From contig CAJMMN010000008.1 of the NCBI GenBank assembly GCA_905214525.1, positions 1 through 64,000 of the forward strand: a stretch of 64,000 nucleotides of DNA, read 5' to 3'. The number at the start of each line of letters is the position of its first letter. Positions within the stretch are counted from its first letter, which is position 1. Below the pieces are notes generated by a model that made no database searches, was not told the origin of the DNA, and saw only the letters and a list, made by a program, of their open reading frames with translations. Of the stretch, positions 46,020-54,873 are shown piece after piece. The translations under genes and the position numbers were made by a program. The stretch comes from an uncultured bacterium (GTDB lineage: Bacteria; Actinomycetota; Coriobacteriia; Coriobacteriales; Coriobacteriaceae).

Positions 46020-46790
46020 TTACTGGAGGGTTGCGTCGATTGCCTTGACCAGGGCGCTGCGCATGCCGGCGTCCTCGAGTGCAACGACGCCCTTGATGGT
46101 GGCACCGCCGGGCGAGCATACGGCATCCTTCATCGCCGCAGGATGCTGGCCAGTTGCAAGCTGCAGCTTTGCCGTACCCAGCACCATCTGGCTCACAATG
46201 CGATAAGCATCCGCACGCGGGATACCGTGCTTGACCGCCGCATCGCCCAGGGCCTCGATTGCCATGGCGACAAACGCCGGAGCGCAACCACCCACCGTGC
46301 CGCCCACAAACAGCAGGCTTGTGTCGAGCTCGACGACAGCGCCAAGCTTACCGAGCAGGTCGAACACCACAGCACGCTGCTCGTCGTTAAGCGTCGAAGC
46401 CTTCTCGCAGGCGATGACGCCCTCGCCCACCGAAACCGGCGTGTTGGGCACCGTCGAGATATGCGCGACGCCCGGCAGGACCTGCTCCCACTTGGCACTG
46501 TCCCAGGTCCAGGCAACCGACAGAACGACCTTTTTGGCAAGAGCATCCTTGAGCGGGGCGAATACCTTCTCGATCATGTACGGTTTGACCGCAGCGACCA
46601 CGATATCGGATGCGGCGACAACCTCGGCGGCATCGTGGCAGGCGACCATGCCGCGCACCTCGCAACGCTCGACCAAAGCATCGTAGCGGCCTGCGCAGGC
46701 GCACATGTCGCCCGCGGCCACGCCGGCGGCAATCCAGCCATCGGCCATAGCACTCGCCATATTGCCAAAACCGACAAATCCGATCTTCAT
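46020..46790 (-). CDS. proC: Pyrroline-5-carboxylate reductase
   Basis: A 256-residue NAD(P)H enzyme for the last step of proline synthesis. The Rossmann start is KIGFVGFGNMASAMADGW, NAVKP-like loop appears as VAAVKPYMIEKV, and the C-terminal dimer domain has GCAPAFVAMAIEALGDAAV and the signature around DAVCSPGGATIKGV. Slightly short for the family (about 265-275), mainly in the last helix. AGAGGA precedes the ATG. Confidence 0.93.
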   Translation of the reverse strand: MKIGFVGFGNMASAMADGWIAAGVAAGDMCACAGRYDALVERCEVRGMVACHDAAEVVAASDIVVAAVKPYMIEKVFAPLKDALAKKVVLSVAWTWDSAKWEQVLPGVAHISTVPNTPVSVGEGVIACEKASTLNDEQRAVVFDLLGKLGAVVELDTSLLFVGGTVGGCAPAFVAMAIEALGDAAVKHGIPRADAYRIVSQMVLGTAKLQLATGQHPAAMKDAVCSPGGATIKGVVALEDAGMRSALVKAIDATLQ

Positions 46791-46864
46791 ATCACACAGT
46801 CCTCTCAGATGCGTTCCTCAAAAACGAAAGTCATTGTCCCACGCTATTGTTTCGTATTGCCGAC

Positions 46865-47335
46865 CTACTTGTGATACGGCTCGCCACGACTGATCTTGCA
46901 GGCACGGTAAATCTGCTCTAGCAGCACCACACGCGCCAGGTTATGCGGCAAGGTAATGCGTCCAAAGCTGAGCATCTCGTCGGCGCGGGCGCGCACCTCA
47001 TCACTCACGCCGTCCGAACCGCCGATTACAAAGGCAATGTCGCTGCTGCCTCGCAGCATAAGATCGTCGAGCCTCGCCGAAAACTCCTCGCTCGAGCGCT
47101 CCTTGCCCTCGATAGCCAGCAGGATCACATGCGCTCGAGATGGCAAGGCGGCAAGAATCGCCGCCCCCTCCTTGTCGCGCGCGGCATCCACGCCGCCCGC
47201 CTTAGCCGGGTCGATATCGGCCACCTCGCGGATATCCACCTTGGCATAGGCACCTAGGCGCTTGGTGTACTCAGCGCACGCGTCCTTCCAAAAGCGCTCC
47301 TTGAGCTTACCGACGCAAACGACGGTGTATTTCAC
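46865..47335 (-). CDS. rlmH: 23S rRNA pseudouridine-1915 N3-methyltransferase
   Basis: A 156-residue SPOUT methyltransferase that modifies helix 69 of 23S rRNA. FVIGGSDGVSDEVRARAD and LSFGRITLPHNLARVVLLEQIYRA are the hallmark C-terminal knot. It ends CKISRGEPYHK, the usual RlmH tail. GTG start with AAGGAG lying across the stop of the SPFH gene upstream, so the two are coupled. Confidence 0.95.
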   Translation of the reverse strand: MKYTVVCVGKLKERFWKDACAEYTKRLGAYAKVDIREVADIDPAKAGGVDAARDKEGAAILAALPSRAHVILLAIEGKERSSEEFSARLDDLMLRGSSDIAFVIGGSDGVSDEVRARADEMLSFGRITLPHNLARVVLLEQIYRACKISRGEPYHK

Positions 47336-47341
47336 GCGCGT

Positions 47342-48280
47342 CTACTCCTTCGAATCGTTTTGAACTTTGCCGGCGGCCAGCATCTGCTCGAACATCGAGG
47401 CCGACTGCGAAAAGTCGCTCGGCAGCACGACCGTCGAGGTTTTACCCGTGCGAGCGAACTCCGTCATCATCTCGGACCACTGCGTAAACATGAACAGTTG
47501 GTTGGCCTCGTCATTGCCGACACCCGTCTCCTGGATGATCTCGAGCGAATCTTTGATACCCAGTGCGATGGCCTTGCGCTGGTTGGCGATGCCCTCGCCC
47601 GCCTTTTCCATTGCCTCGGCCTCGGCGGTCGCCTCGGTGACGCGCTTGATGCGGTCTGCCTCGGCGAGCTCCTGTGCCGCAGCGCGCTTGCGCTGGGCGG
47701 CGTTGATGTCGTTCATGGAGTTCTCAACCTCGGTCGGCAGTGCGATTTTGGTGATGAGCGTCGACACGAGGGTGAAGCCGTAGGCGGCCATCTGCTCGGA
47801 AACGGTAGCGTTGACATCCTTGGCGATGTCATCCTTCTTGGCAAAGACCTCATCGAGTGTGTAGACAGGAATCGAAGAGCGCAGGGCGTCGGTGATGAAG
47901 TCACGCATCTGGTCGACGGGCTCCTGCAGCATGTAGTAGCTCTTGTAGATGCCCGAATCTGCCGGGCCGGCGCCCATGTCGTAGCTCACGTGGTACTGAG
48001 CGGAGACCTCAAGGCCGATGGTCACGTTGTCCTGGGTCTTAACGTCGATGCCAAAACCGTTTTTCATGGTGCGCAGGCTCACCGTGGCGGCCTTGCGGTC
48101 GATCACGGGCACCTTCACGTGGAAGCCCGCGTTGACGATACGATTGAACTTACCCAAGCGCTCGATGATTACGGCGTGCTGCTGTTCAACGACATAACAG
48201 GCGTTGGGGAGCAGCAGCAACAGGATGATGATGGGAATCAAAAGGCTGGTAAGGGCGGCGATGATACCGGAAAACAGCAT
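47342..48280 (-). CDS. SPFH/stomatin family membrane protein
   Basis: A 312-residue protein with one N-terminal membrane helix (about 8-28) followed by a Band 7 domain (VVEQQHAVIIERLGKFNRIV, RPLVD-like region) and a helical, charged tail with a coiled coil around RKRAAAQELAEADRIKRV. Proteins of this group oligomerise as scaffolds in membranes and are thought to assist membrane-protein quality control. Start ATG 48280 with AGGAGAG upstream. No nfeD gene is next to it, unlike many bacterial members. It is coupled to rlmH. Confidence 0.88.
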   Translation of the reverse strand: MLFSGIIAALTSLLIPIIILLLLLPNACYVVEQQHAVIIERLGKFNRIVNAGFHVKVPVIDRKAATVSLRTMKNGFGIDVKTQDNVTIGLEVSAQYHVSYDMGAGPADSGIYKSYYMLQEPVDQMRDFITDALRSSIPVYTLDEVFAKKDDIAKDVNATVSEQMAAYGFTLVSTLITKIALPTEVENSMNDINAAQRKRAAAQELAEADRIKRVTEATAEAEAMEKAGEGIANQRKAIALGIKDSLEIIQETGVGNDEANQLFMFTQWSEMMTEFARTGKTSTVVLPSDFSQSASMFEQMLAAGKVQNDSKE

Positions 48281-48337
48281 GGTCTCTCCTCTGATAGGCA
48301 CACGTTGCCATTAGGATACCCGTCCAAGGAGATCGTG

Positions 48338-48586
48338 CATAACAAAAAAGCCCCCATTGCTGGGAGCTCTTTCATTTAATGGTGCGGGCGAAAGGACGTC
48401 CGCGTATCCGCTTCGCGGATCCGCACCGGCATCGGCCGCCTGCCGGCGTCCTTGCCAGCTCGCTAAAAACGCTCCGCGTTTTCTTGACGCTCGCTCCTTC
48501 GCAGGTTCAAGTCCCCGCGATGGGCACATAACAAAAAAGCTCCCATTGCTGGGAGCTCTTTCATTTAATGGTGCGGGCGAAAGGAC
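48338..48586. repeat. 189-bp tRNA-associated module at tRNA-Leu
   Basis: Two 60-bp copies (48338-48397 and 48527-48586, one mismatch) of the tRNA-Leu terminator plus 3' end, 189 bp apart, split in the T-loop after AAAGGAC. The core 48398-48526 is clearly homologous to the tRNA-Arg core: ATCCGC-TTC-GCGGAT near its start, CCGGC/GCCGG, then AAAACGC-TCC-GCGTTTT (48466-48482). It ends in a T-arm-like GCAGGTTCAAGTCC that matches the T-arm of tRNA-Leu. Confidence 0.8.
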
Positions 48587-48655
48587 TTGAACCTTCATGG
48601 GGTTGCCCCCATACGGACCTGAACCGTACGCGTCTGCCAATTCCGCCACGCCCGC
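48569..48655 (-). tRNA. tRNA-Leu (CAG)
   Basis: Class II tRNA with acceptor GCGGGCG/CGCCCGC, anticodon loop TTCAGGT (anticodon CAG), variable arm with GGGG/CCCC, T-arm AGGTTCAAGTCC, discriminator A and encoded CCA. Followed by terminator hairpin GAGCTCCCA/TGGGAGCTT with T-run. Confidence 0.95.
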
Positions 48656-48698
48656 GTGCAGGAATTAGAATAACGGAGCGCCATCGCGAACGCAAGAA

Positions 48699-49616
48699 CT
48701 ATTTTTGAAAAAGTTTGCAGGCATTTTCCCAAGCGGCTTGCGCGATTGTTTCGGCATCCTCACCAGTGCGATCGACACGGTCGTTAACCAGCGCGTTTGC
48801 CGTAATGGAGATCATTGCGGGCTCGCATTCAAGACCGCGGATGGGCTCCGGAGCCATATACGGGCAATCCGTCTCGAACAAAATTCGATCGAGTGGGGTT
48901 GCCGCAAATGCCTCGCGCACGTCGTCGTTGCGCTTAAAGGTAGCCGCACCACCATAGGCGATATAGCAGCCCAGCTCCACAAAGCGCTCCATCGTGGCGC
49001 GGTCCTCGCCAAAGCAGTGCAGCACACAACCGGCCTGGGGCACGCCCACCTCACGAAGCACGTTGTACGCATCCATATGCGAGGTGCGCTCCCCATCCGA
49101 GTCCTCGTGCCGCAGGTGCAACTCCACCGGCACGTTACGGCACACGGCAAGCTCGAGCTGGCGCGCCATGCAGTCAATCTGCACGTTATGAGGTGCCGGC
49201 GCGATATCGTCATCATAGTCCATGTGGTAGTCCAGGCCGATTTCGCCAATACCGGCGCATAAGGGGTCATCGAGTGCGGCAACGACCTGTGCGTGAACGT
49301 CGTCGGTATAGTCCGGCGCGCCATACGGATGCACGCCGGCAAGATACTTGATCTGCGGGATATCCTGCATCGGCAGAATCTCGCGCGTCAGCCAGTCGCT
49401 ATAGTCCGTCACGCTGCGCTTATCGGCAATGGGATCGAAGACCGTCACCAACAGGTCGATGCCCGCGGCTTTGGCGCGCACGAGTGTCTCGGGCACTTCT
49501 TTGCCCCAAAACGAAAGCAGATGCGCATGCGTGTCAGCAAGCGGTGCCAAGGGCACGGGACAAGCAACCGTCTTCTTTTTCTTGGTAAACGTCACGCGTT
49601 CGGCATTAGGCATCAT
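48699..49616 (-). CDS. tatD: TatD family metal-dependent DNase
   Basis: A 305-residue TIM-barrel hydrolase with the TatD metal ligands: DTHAHL near residue 30, GEIGLDYH, HLRHED, VLHCFGED and FETDCPYMAPEP. Such enzymes act as 3'-5' nucleases and in D-amino-acyl removal. A basic stretch (TKKKK) precedes the domain. Its start overlaps the rsmA stop by 11 bp, so it is translated with rsmA. Confidence 0.92.
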   Translation of the reverse strand: MMPNAERVTFTKKKKTVACPVPLAPLADTHAHLLSFWGKEVPETLVRAKAAGIDLLVTVFDPIADKRSVTDYSDWLTREILPMQDIPQIKYLAGVHPYGAPDYTDDVHAQVVAALDDPLCAGIGEIGLDYHMDYDDDIAPAPHNVQIDCMARQLELAVCRNVPVELHLRHEDSDGERTSHMDAYNVLREVGVPQAGCVLHCFGEDRATMERFVELGCYIAYGGAATFKRNDDVREAFAATPLDRILFETDCPYMAPEPIRGLECEPAMISITANALVNDRVDRTGEDAETIAQAAWENACKLFQK

Positions 49617-50466
49617 GGATTAGCTCCCGAGCCAGGCACACAAAGTCGGCGACGCCGAGCGTCTCGGCGCGCGTGGTGGGTGCGATACCGCAAGCCTCAA
49701 AGGCGGCATCGAGCACGTCCTTGGCAAAGCCGTTGGCGCTCATGGAATTGCGGATGGTCTTGCGACGCTGAGCAAATGCAGCATCAATCACGCGGGCTAC
49801 AAATTCGCGATCGAGTCCTTCGGGCACCACACCGTCAACACGGTCGATACGCACGACGGCCGAGTCCACGTGTGGCGCCGGCATAAAGCAACGCGGCGGC
49901 ACCTCAAAGCGACCCGTTACCTGCGCATACAGGCCAAGCTTTGCCGTATAGCCGCCATAGGTCTTGTTGCCCGGCACTGCGGCAATGCGATCGGCAACCT
50001 CCTTTTGCACCATGACGACGGCGCGCTTGAGCGCCGGCATCGTCTGGAAAAATTGCAAAATGATCGTCGCCGCCACGTTATAGGGCAAGTTCGCGACAAA
50101 TACCGTCGGCTCACCGCCCGCAGCCTGCTCAATCTGCTCCGGGCCCACCTTAAGCGCGTCGCCCATGATAAAGCGGAAGTTGGCATAGTCGGCGGCGTGG
50201 GCATCGAGCACCGGCTCAAGCTCGGAATCGGCCTCAATGGACGTAACGCACGCCGCTTCCTGCAGCAACGCAAGTGTCAACGTACCGCAACCTGGACCCA
50301 CCTCGAGTACGCGCTCGTCACCTGCAAGCTCGGCAAGCTCGCAGATACGTTCGATCACATGATTGTCGATTAGAAAGTTCTGGCCCAGGCGATGCTTGGT
50401 CGCAAGGCCAAACTCCTCCAGCAGCTCCCTGGTGGCCGTGGGGTTTGCCAAAGGCGAAGTTGTCAT
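49606..50466 (-). CDS. rsmA: 16S rRNA dimethyladenosine transferase
   Basis: A 286-residue SAM-dependent enzyme (KsgA) that dimethylates two adenines near the 3' end of 16S rRNA. Motifs: RLGQNFLID, VLEVGPGCGTLT, and the catalytic NLPYN in FVANLPYNVAATII. AAGGAGG is upstream. Loss of this activity gives kasugamycin resistance in other bacteria. It is part of the GH5-rsmI-metG-rsmA-tatD run. Confidence 0.95.
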   Translation of the reverse strand: MTTSPLANPTATRELLEEFGLATKHRLGQNFLIDNHVIERICELAELAGDERVLEVGPGCGTLTLALLQEAACVTSIEADSELEPVLDAHAADYANFRFIMGDALKVGPEQIEQAAGGEPTVFVANLPYNVAATIILQFFQTMPALKRAVVMVQKEVADRIAAVPGNKTYGGYTAKLGLYAQVTGRFEVPPRCFMPAPHVDSAVVRIDRVDGVVPEGLDREFVARVIDAAFAQRRKTIRNSMSANGFAKDVLDAAFEACGIAPTTRAETLGVADFVCLARELIHDA

Positions 50467-50501
50467 GGTTGCCTCCTTAGCATGATGGCGGCGTCTTGAA
50501 A

Positions 50502-50532
50502 CAAAAGGGCATGGACCGTGGCGGCCATGCCC
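50502..50532 (-). terminator. Hairpin between metG and rsmA
   Basis: Stem GGGCATGG/CCATGCCC (50507-50514 with 50525-50532) followed on the minus strand by TTTTG. Likely ends or attenuates metG transcription. Confidence 0.75.
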
Positions 50533-50576
50533 TTACAGCTAAACAGCAAATTGCCGATATGGCGCTCGCGCGGTCT

Positions 50577-52178
50577 CTACGCCAGACGCGGGAACAGCGG
50601 ATCGCCCTTCTCGACGGGCTGACCGCCGGCAAGCAGGCCCCAAGTGCAAATGCCCTTGAGGTCGTCGCTCGCGGCCTCGCCCTCACAGGACAGGCGGCGC
50701 AGGGCCTCGGCAGAGGTCTGAGGCATGAGCGGCATCAGCAGGTGAGCGGCAATGCGGATGGCCTCGAGCAGGTTGTAGATCACAAACGCCAGCTCGTCAG
50801 CCTTGGCCTCGTCCTTGGCAAGTGCCCAAGGCTCGGAGTCCTCGATGTAGTGGTTGGCGGCGTGGATGAGCTCCATGACCTCGTCCTTGGCTCCGCCGTA
50901 ATCGAGCACGTCCATCTTGGCCATGTAGCGCTCGACCAGGCCGTCGGCGATCTTTGCCAGCGGGTTGTCGAACGCATCGAACGATGCGGGCTTGGCGGGT
51001 GCGCAGCCGTCAAAGTACTTGCCGCTCATGTTGAGCGAACGCGAGATGAGGTTGCCCCAGCTGTTGGCCAGGTCGGCGTTGTAGACCTGCTCCATGCGAT
51101 CGAAGCTGATGGCGCCGTCGGTGCCGGGGACGACGTCGGTCATAAAGTAGTAGCGATAGCCCTCGACGCCCAGCATGTCGATAACGTCCTGCGGAGCGAT
51201 AGCGTTGCCGCGGCTCTTGGACATCTTCTCGGCCTTGCCGGTCTCGGCATTGCGCACGGTCAGGAAGCCGTGGGCAAAAACGTGCTCGGGCAGGGCCTCG
51301 CCGATGGCCATGAGCATGGCGGGCCAAATGACGCAGTGGAAGCGGATGATGTCCTTACCCACGATGTGGAACTGCGCGGGCCAGCGATAGGCCAGCTCGG
51401 CACGCGCCTCGTCGGTATCGACACCGTAGCCGACGGCCGTCATATAGTTGAGCAGCGCATCGAACCACACGTAGGTCACGTGGCCCTCGTCAAACGGGAC
51501 CTGAATGCCCCAGTCAAAGCTCGTGCGGCTCACGGAAAGGTCGTTAAGGCCGCCCTCGACAAAGCTGCGCACCTCGTTCATGCGGAACGCAGGCTCGACA
51601 AAGTCGGGATGCTCGTCATAGAGCTTGAGCAGCTTGTCCTGGAAGGCGGAAAGCTTAAAGAAGTAGGACTCCTCCTGCACGCGCTCAAGCGGACGGTGGC
51701 AGTCGGGGCACAGGTGCTGGCCGACGCTGCCGTACTCCTCGTCGCCCTTCTGGACCTGCGTATCGGTGAAGTAGGTCTCGTCAGGCACGCAATACCAGCC
51801 GTCGTAGCTGCCCTTATACAGGTAACCGGACTCCTTCATGCGCTCCCACAGGTACTGCACGGCATGATGCTGGCGCGGCTCGGTGGTGCGGATGAAGTCG
51901 TCGTTGGAAATCTCGAGCTTGCTCCAAAGCTCCTTGAAGTGCGGGGCCTGGCTGTCGGTCCACTCCTGCGGCGTCATGCCATGCTTGGCTGCGGCCTCGG
52001 CGACCTTCTCGCCGTGCTCGTCCATGCCGGTCAGGAACTTGACGTTATAGCCGGCGGAGCGGCGATAGCGAGCCTGAACGTCGGCGATGATGGTGGAATA
52101 AGCCGTGCCCAGGTGCGGATCGGCGTTGACGTAGTAGATGGGCGTCGTGATAAAGAACGAAGGCTTGCTTTGATCCAT
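50577..52178 (-). CDS. metG: Methionyl-tRNA synthetase
   Basis: A 533-residue class I synthetase. The HIGH-type motif is PHLGTAY in ITTPIYYVNADPHLGTAY, the KMSKS motif is EKMSKSRGN, and one zinc-knuckle pair (CPDC) is seen. An anticodon-binding helical domain follows. The C-terminal tRNA-binding (Trbp111-like) domain found in longer forms is absent. GGAGGA precedes the ATG. It lies 69 bp after rsmI. Confidence 0.96.
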   Translation of the reverse strand: MDQSKPSFFITTPIYYVNADPHLGTAYSTIIADVQARYRRSAGYNVKFLTGMDEHGEKVAEAAAKHGMTPQEWTDSQAPHFKELWSKLEISNDDFIRTTEPRQHHAVQYLWERMKESGYLYKGSYDGWYCVPDETYFTDTQVQKGDEEYGSVGQHLCPDCHRPLERVQEESYFFKLSAFQDKLLKLYDEHPDFVEPAFRMNEVRSFVEGGLNDLSVSRTSFDWGIQVPFDEGHVTYVWFDALLNYMTAVGYGVDTDEARAELAYRWPAQFHIVGKDIIRFHCVIWPAMLMAIGEALPEHVFAHGFLTVRNAETGKAEKMSKSRGNAIAPQDVIDMLGVEGYRYYFMTDVVPGTDGAISFDRMEQVYNADLANSWGNLISRSLNMSGKYFDGCAPAKPASFDAFDNPLAKIADGLVERYMAKMDVLDYGGAKDEVMELIHAANHYIEDSEPWALAKDEAKADELAFVIYNLLEAIRIAAHLLMPLMPQTSAEALRRLSCEGEAASDDLKGICTWGLLAGGQPVEKGDPLFPRLA

Positions 52179-52247
52179 GGGGTTTGTCCTCCAGAAAAAC
52201 GTTGCATATAGGGGATGATTCTAGCGCAAGGGCTGGATATCCTCCAT

Positions 52248-53126
52248 CTATTGCATATCGAGCACCATGGCATAGACATCGCGCTTGCGGCGCGAATACT
52301 TCTGAGACAGGCGCTTGGCCACCGCAGACGCGGACTCCCCCTCCTCGAGCGCGGCGCGGATATCCTCGCGCAGGGCCTCGTCGGGATCCGCTGCCGTGGC
52401 GCCGACCGGCACGATACCGGCCTCCTCATCCTCGCTCGGTGGCGCGATGACCAGCGCAATCTCGCCCTTTACCTCGCCGCGAGCACGCAGCTCCTCGGCA
52501 AGCTGGTCAGCGGGCCCGCGCAAGACCTCCTCGTGCAGCTTGGTGAGTTCGCGGCAGACGGCAACCTCACGCTGGGGAAAGACCTCCGCCACGGCCTCGA
52601 GCGTCGCCACGATGCGATGTGGAGACTCGTAGAAGATGAGTGCGCCGGGCACCACGGCAAGGCGCTGCAAACGGCGCACACGGTCGCCGTGCTTTCGGCC
52701 CAAAAAGCCCTCGAAGAAAAAATGCTCGCAGGGAATGCCGGACGAAACAAGCGCCGTGACGCAAGCAGAGGGCCCAGGAATAACTTCGACGGGCACATCG
52801 GCCTCACGCGCCGCCTCGATCAGCGCCTGGCCGGGATCGGACACGCTCGGCATGCCGGCGTCCGAGGCAAAGGCGAGGGTCTCCCCCGCCAGCAGACGGT
52901 CGACCAGGCCGGCAGCGCGGCTAGCGATCACATTCTCGTCGCAACGGACAAGCGGCTTGGAAATGCCCAGGTGCATCAGCAGCTTTGACGTCACACGCGT
53001 GTCTTCGCAGCAGATGACATCGGCAGCGGCAAAGGCCTCGCCAACGCGCGGGGACAGGTCACCCAGGTTGCCGATGGGCGTGCCGACCACATAGAGTTTG
53101 CCCGTATGGGCGCTGTTTTGCGTCAT
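52248..53126 (-). CDS. rsmI: 16S rRNA (cytidine-2'-O)-methyltransferase
   Basis: A 292-residue tetrapyrrole-methylase-fold enzyme that modifies C1402 of 16S rRNA. LYVVGTPIGNLGDLSPR, CCEDTRVTSKLL, FASDAGMPSVSDPG and the GPSA loop are present, as is the C-terminal region with LSQKYSRRKRDVY typical of RsmI. It starts 6 bp after the GH5 gene stop and is in the same transcription unit as metG. Confidence 0.95.
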   Translation of the reverse strand: MTQNSAHTGKLYVVGTPIGNLGDLSPRVGEAFAAADVICCEDTRVTSKLLMHLGISKPLVRCDENVIASRAAGLVDRLLAGETLAFASDAGMPSVSDPGQALIEAAREADVPVEVIPGPSACVTALVSSGIPCEHFFFEGFLGRKHGDRVRRLQRLAVVPGALIFYESPHRIVATLEAVAEVFPQREVAVCRELTKLHEEVLRGPADQLAEELRARGEVKGEIALVIAPPSEDEEAGIVPVGATAADPDEALREDIRAALEEGESASAVAKRLSQKYSRRKRDVYAMVLDMQ

Positions 53127-53132
53127 ATCAAC

Positions 53133-54194
53133 CTATTCAATCATGCCGCGCTCGAGCGTACCGAGCGCCGCGCGGGCGTCCCATGCTGCAATGCGCTTCT
53201 CGGTCTTCCACGTTTGGAAGAACCAACCGGCAGCCGGCGCAAACGAAGCCAGCTGGTTGGCGATAAACACGCGCTCGTAGGCATTGCGGCCCTCGGGCGT
53301 AACCGACGAGTTGGCAAAGATCGCCGCGCCCGACCATTCGCCCACCAGCACGGGGAACCCAGTCGAAATCGCTTCTTTAAGCTCGCGCTTGTTACGCGAA
53401 ATCGCCGTCGTCAGCCCGCGAGGGCTCGTGATGTCGAGCGCATACTCGTCGCGGTAATGGTACAGGTGAAGGTCCATGTAGACGTTCTTGTACTTGGCGC
53501 CGCGCATAAAATGCTTCCACTCGCTGGGATGCCCCGACGACGAGAAGACGACGATCTTATCCTCGGGCATATACGAACGGACGAGCTCGTAGGCATCGCG
53601 ATAGAAATTGCGCAGGTAGTGAGCAGGAATGCCATCCGTCATGGTGAAGAGGCTCTTGCGAACGCTCATCTGCGGCGTGTCCAGCAGCTCAATGCCCAGC
53701 AGGCTCTCGGCCTCGCCATAGCGATCGGCCAAGCGCTCGAGCACGTCGAGTGCGACATGACGGCCGTTGGTGGACGAATGCCACTCGGCAACAACCTCCG
53801 GCGTGGTGGGCGAATCGTTGGAATCGCCCTGGCCACCGGGCACGGTTGCCAGATCGAGCAGCACGCGGATGTCGTACTTGGCAGCCCACTCAATTGCGCG
53901 GTCGATGTAATCGACAACCGATATGTAGGAGGCATCGGACTCCTGTGAGCCAAAGGCATACCAGGGCACCGGCAGACGCACGGCATTGAGACCGATCTGC
54001 GCCATGCGGCGAAAATCGTCCTCGCTCACAAACGTCTCGTAATGGCGGCGCATGCGCTCGTTATAGGCGGCGGTACCCATGGCCTCCTGTAGCTCAGCCG
54101 CGTTGGATGCACCGGTCGCCGCGTACAGCGACGGGGTCACCCAAGGCTCGGGAATAAACCAGCCAGAGAGATTAACGCCGAGTATCCTCTCCAT
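53133..54194 (-). CDS. GH5-like glycosidase (exo-beta-1,3-glucanase type) lacking the acid/base Glu
   Basis: A 353-residue TIM-barrel protein of glycoside hydrolase family 5, closest in pattern to yeast exoglucanases. GVNLSGWFIPEPWVTPSLY, MAQIGLNAVRLPVPWYAF, VLLDLATVPGGQ, LHLYHYRDE and GWFFQTWKTE match the family. The nucleophile Glu is kept in VLVGEWSGA. The acid/base site, normally NEP after GIELL, reads GIELLDTPQ, so Thr replaces Glu. No signal peptide, so it is cytoplasmic. Start ATG 54194 with AAGGAGG upstream. First gene of the run to rsmI and metG. Catalysis by this protein is doubtful or altered. Confidence 0.85.
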   Translation of the reverse strand: MERILGVNLSGWFIPEPWVTPSLYAATGASNAAELQEAMGTAAYNERMRRHYETFVSEDDFRRMAQIGLNAVRLPVPWYAFGSQESDASYISVVDYIDRAIEWAAKYDIRVLLDLATVPGGQGDSNDSPTTPEVVAEWHSSTNGRHVALDVLERLADRYGEAESLLGIELLDTPQMSVRKSLFTMTDGIPAHYLRNFYRDAYELVRSYMPEDKIVVFSSSGHPSEWKHFMRGAKYKNVYMDLHLYHYRDEYALDITSPRGLTTAISRNKRELKEAISTGFPVLVGEWSGAAIFANSSVTPEGRNAYERVFIANQLASFAPAAGWFFQTWKTEKRIAAWDARAALGTLERGMIE

Positions 54195-54297
54195 CACTGC
54201 CTCCTTCGGATCATGCAGGTCGAACCCGCATCGTATTGCGTAGGATAAGTATCGTTTTGAGTATACCCGCGTGTGCGGACAGGCGACCGAACGGTCT

Positions 54298-54350
54298 GCA
54301 AAGTGACGCGAAAGTGGGAGGAATGTCTGGGAGCAGACGGACTCGGAATG
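54298..54350. repeat. Partial copy of the 27.9-kb folded element
   Basis: GCAAAGTGACGCGAAAG (54298-54314) followed by GGGAGGAAT and a small hairpin GTCTG-GGAG-CAGAC (54325-54338). It parallels GCAAGGTGACGTGAAAG, GGAGGGAA and the hairpin at 27929-27970. The outer closing stems are not found here. No gene lies between 54195 and 54675. Confidence 0.5.
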
Positions 54351-54387
54351 GTGCGACGAGGTGTGTACGCGCGCCGGAGGCAGGCAC

Positions 54388-54435
54388 CGGAAAGTGTGTC
54401 CCGTTCTGAGCCCTTATTCTGGGACGCAGTTTCCG
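54388..54435. repeat. REP-like palindrome with CAGTTTCCG half sites, copy 2
   Basis: CGGAAAGTGTGTCCC (54388-54402) pairs with GGGACGCAGTTTCCG (54421-54435) with two mismatches. Related to the palindrome at 6832-6879. Confidence 0.65.
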
Positions 54436-54442
54436 CAGAACC

Positions 54443-54675
54443 CTACATAAAAGAAAAGGACCCCTTTGCAGAGGTCCTAGTCAATTCAAGGTGGCGGGGA
54501 AGGGAATCGCGTCCGCGCGCTGCGCGGACGGACCGCTGCGGCGCTTACGCGCCTTGCGAGCTGCGCTGGCAAACGCTTACGCGTTTACTCAGCTCCGCGC
54601 CCTCACGGGGTTCGATTCCGTGCGAGGGCTACATAAAAGAAAAGGACCCCTTTGCAGAGGTCCTAGTCAATTCAA

Positions 54676-54695
<20 letters not shown>
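54443..54695. repeat. 186-bp tRNA-associated module at tRNA-Phe
   Basis: Two identical 67-bp copies (54443-54509 and 54629-54695) of the tRNA-Phe terminator plus 3' end, 186 bp apart, split in the T-loop after GGGAATCG. The core 54510-54628 holds CGTCCGCGC-GCT-GCGCGGACG (54510-54530), GGCGC-TTAC-GCGCC (54540-54553), GAGCTG/CAGCTC (54558-54595) enclosing AAACGC-TTAC-GCGTTT, and ends in a T-arm-like GGGGTTCGATTCC that matches tRNA-Phe. Confidence 0.8.
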
Positions 54696-54750
<55 letters not shown>

Positions 54751-54873
54751 ATTTGAGGTGTGCCTTGTTTCAAGGCTTGATTAGTATAACCAAGGACGCG
54801 TTCCGGTCAACCGAGAATTTCAAAAAAGTTTTTGAGCACAGCCTCGGTTCTTTAAATCGGCACGTCAGAGGCA

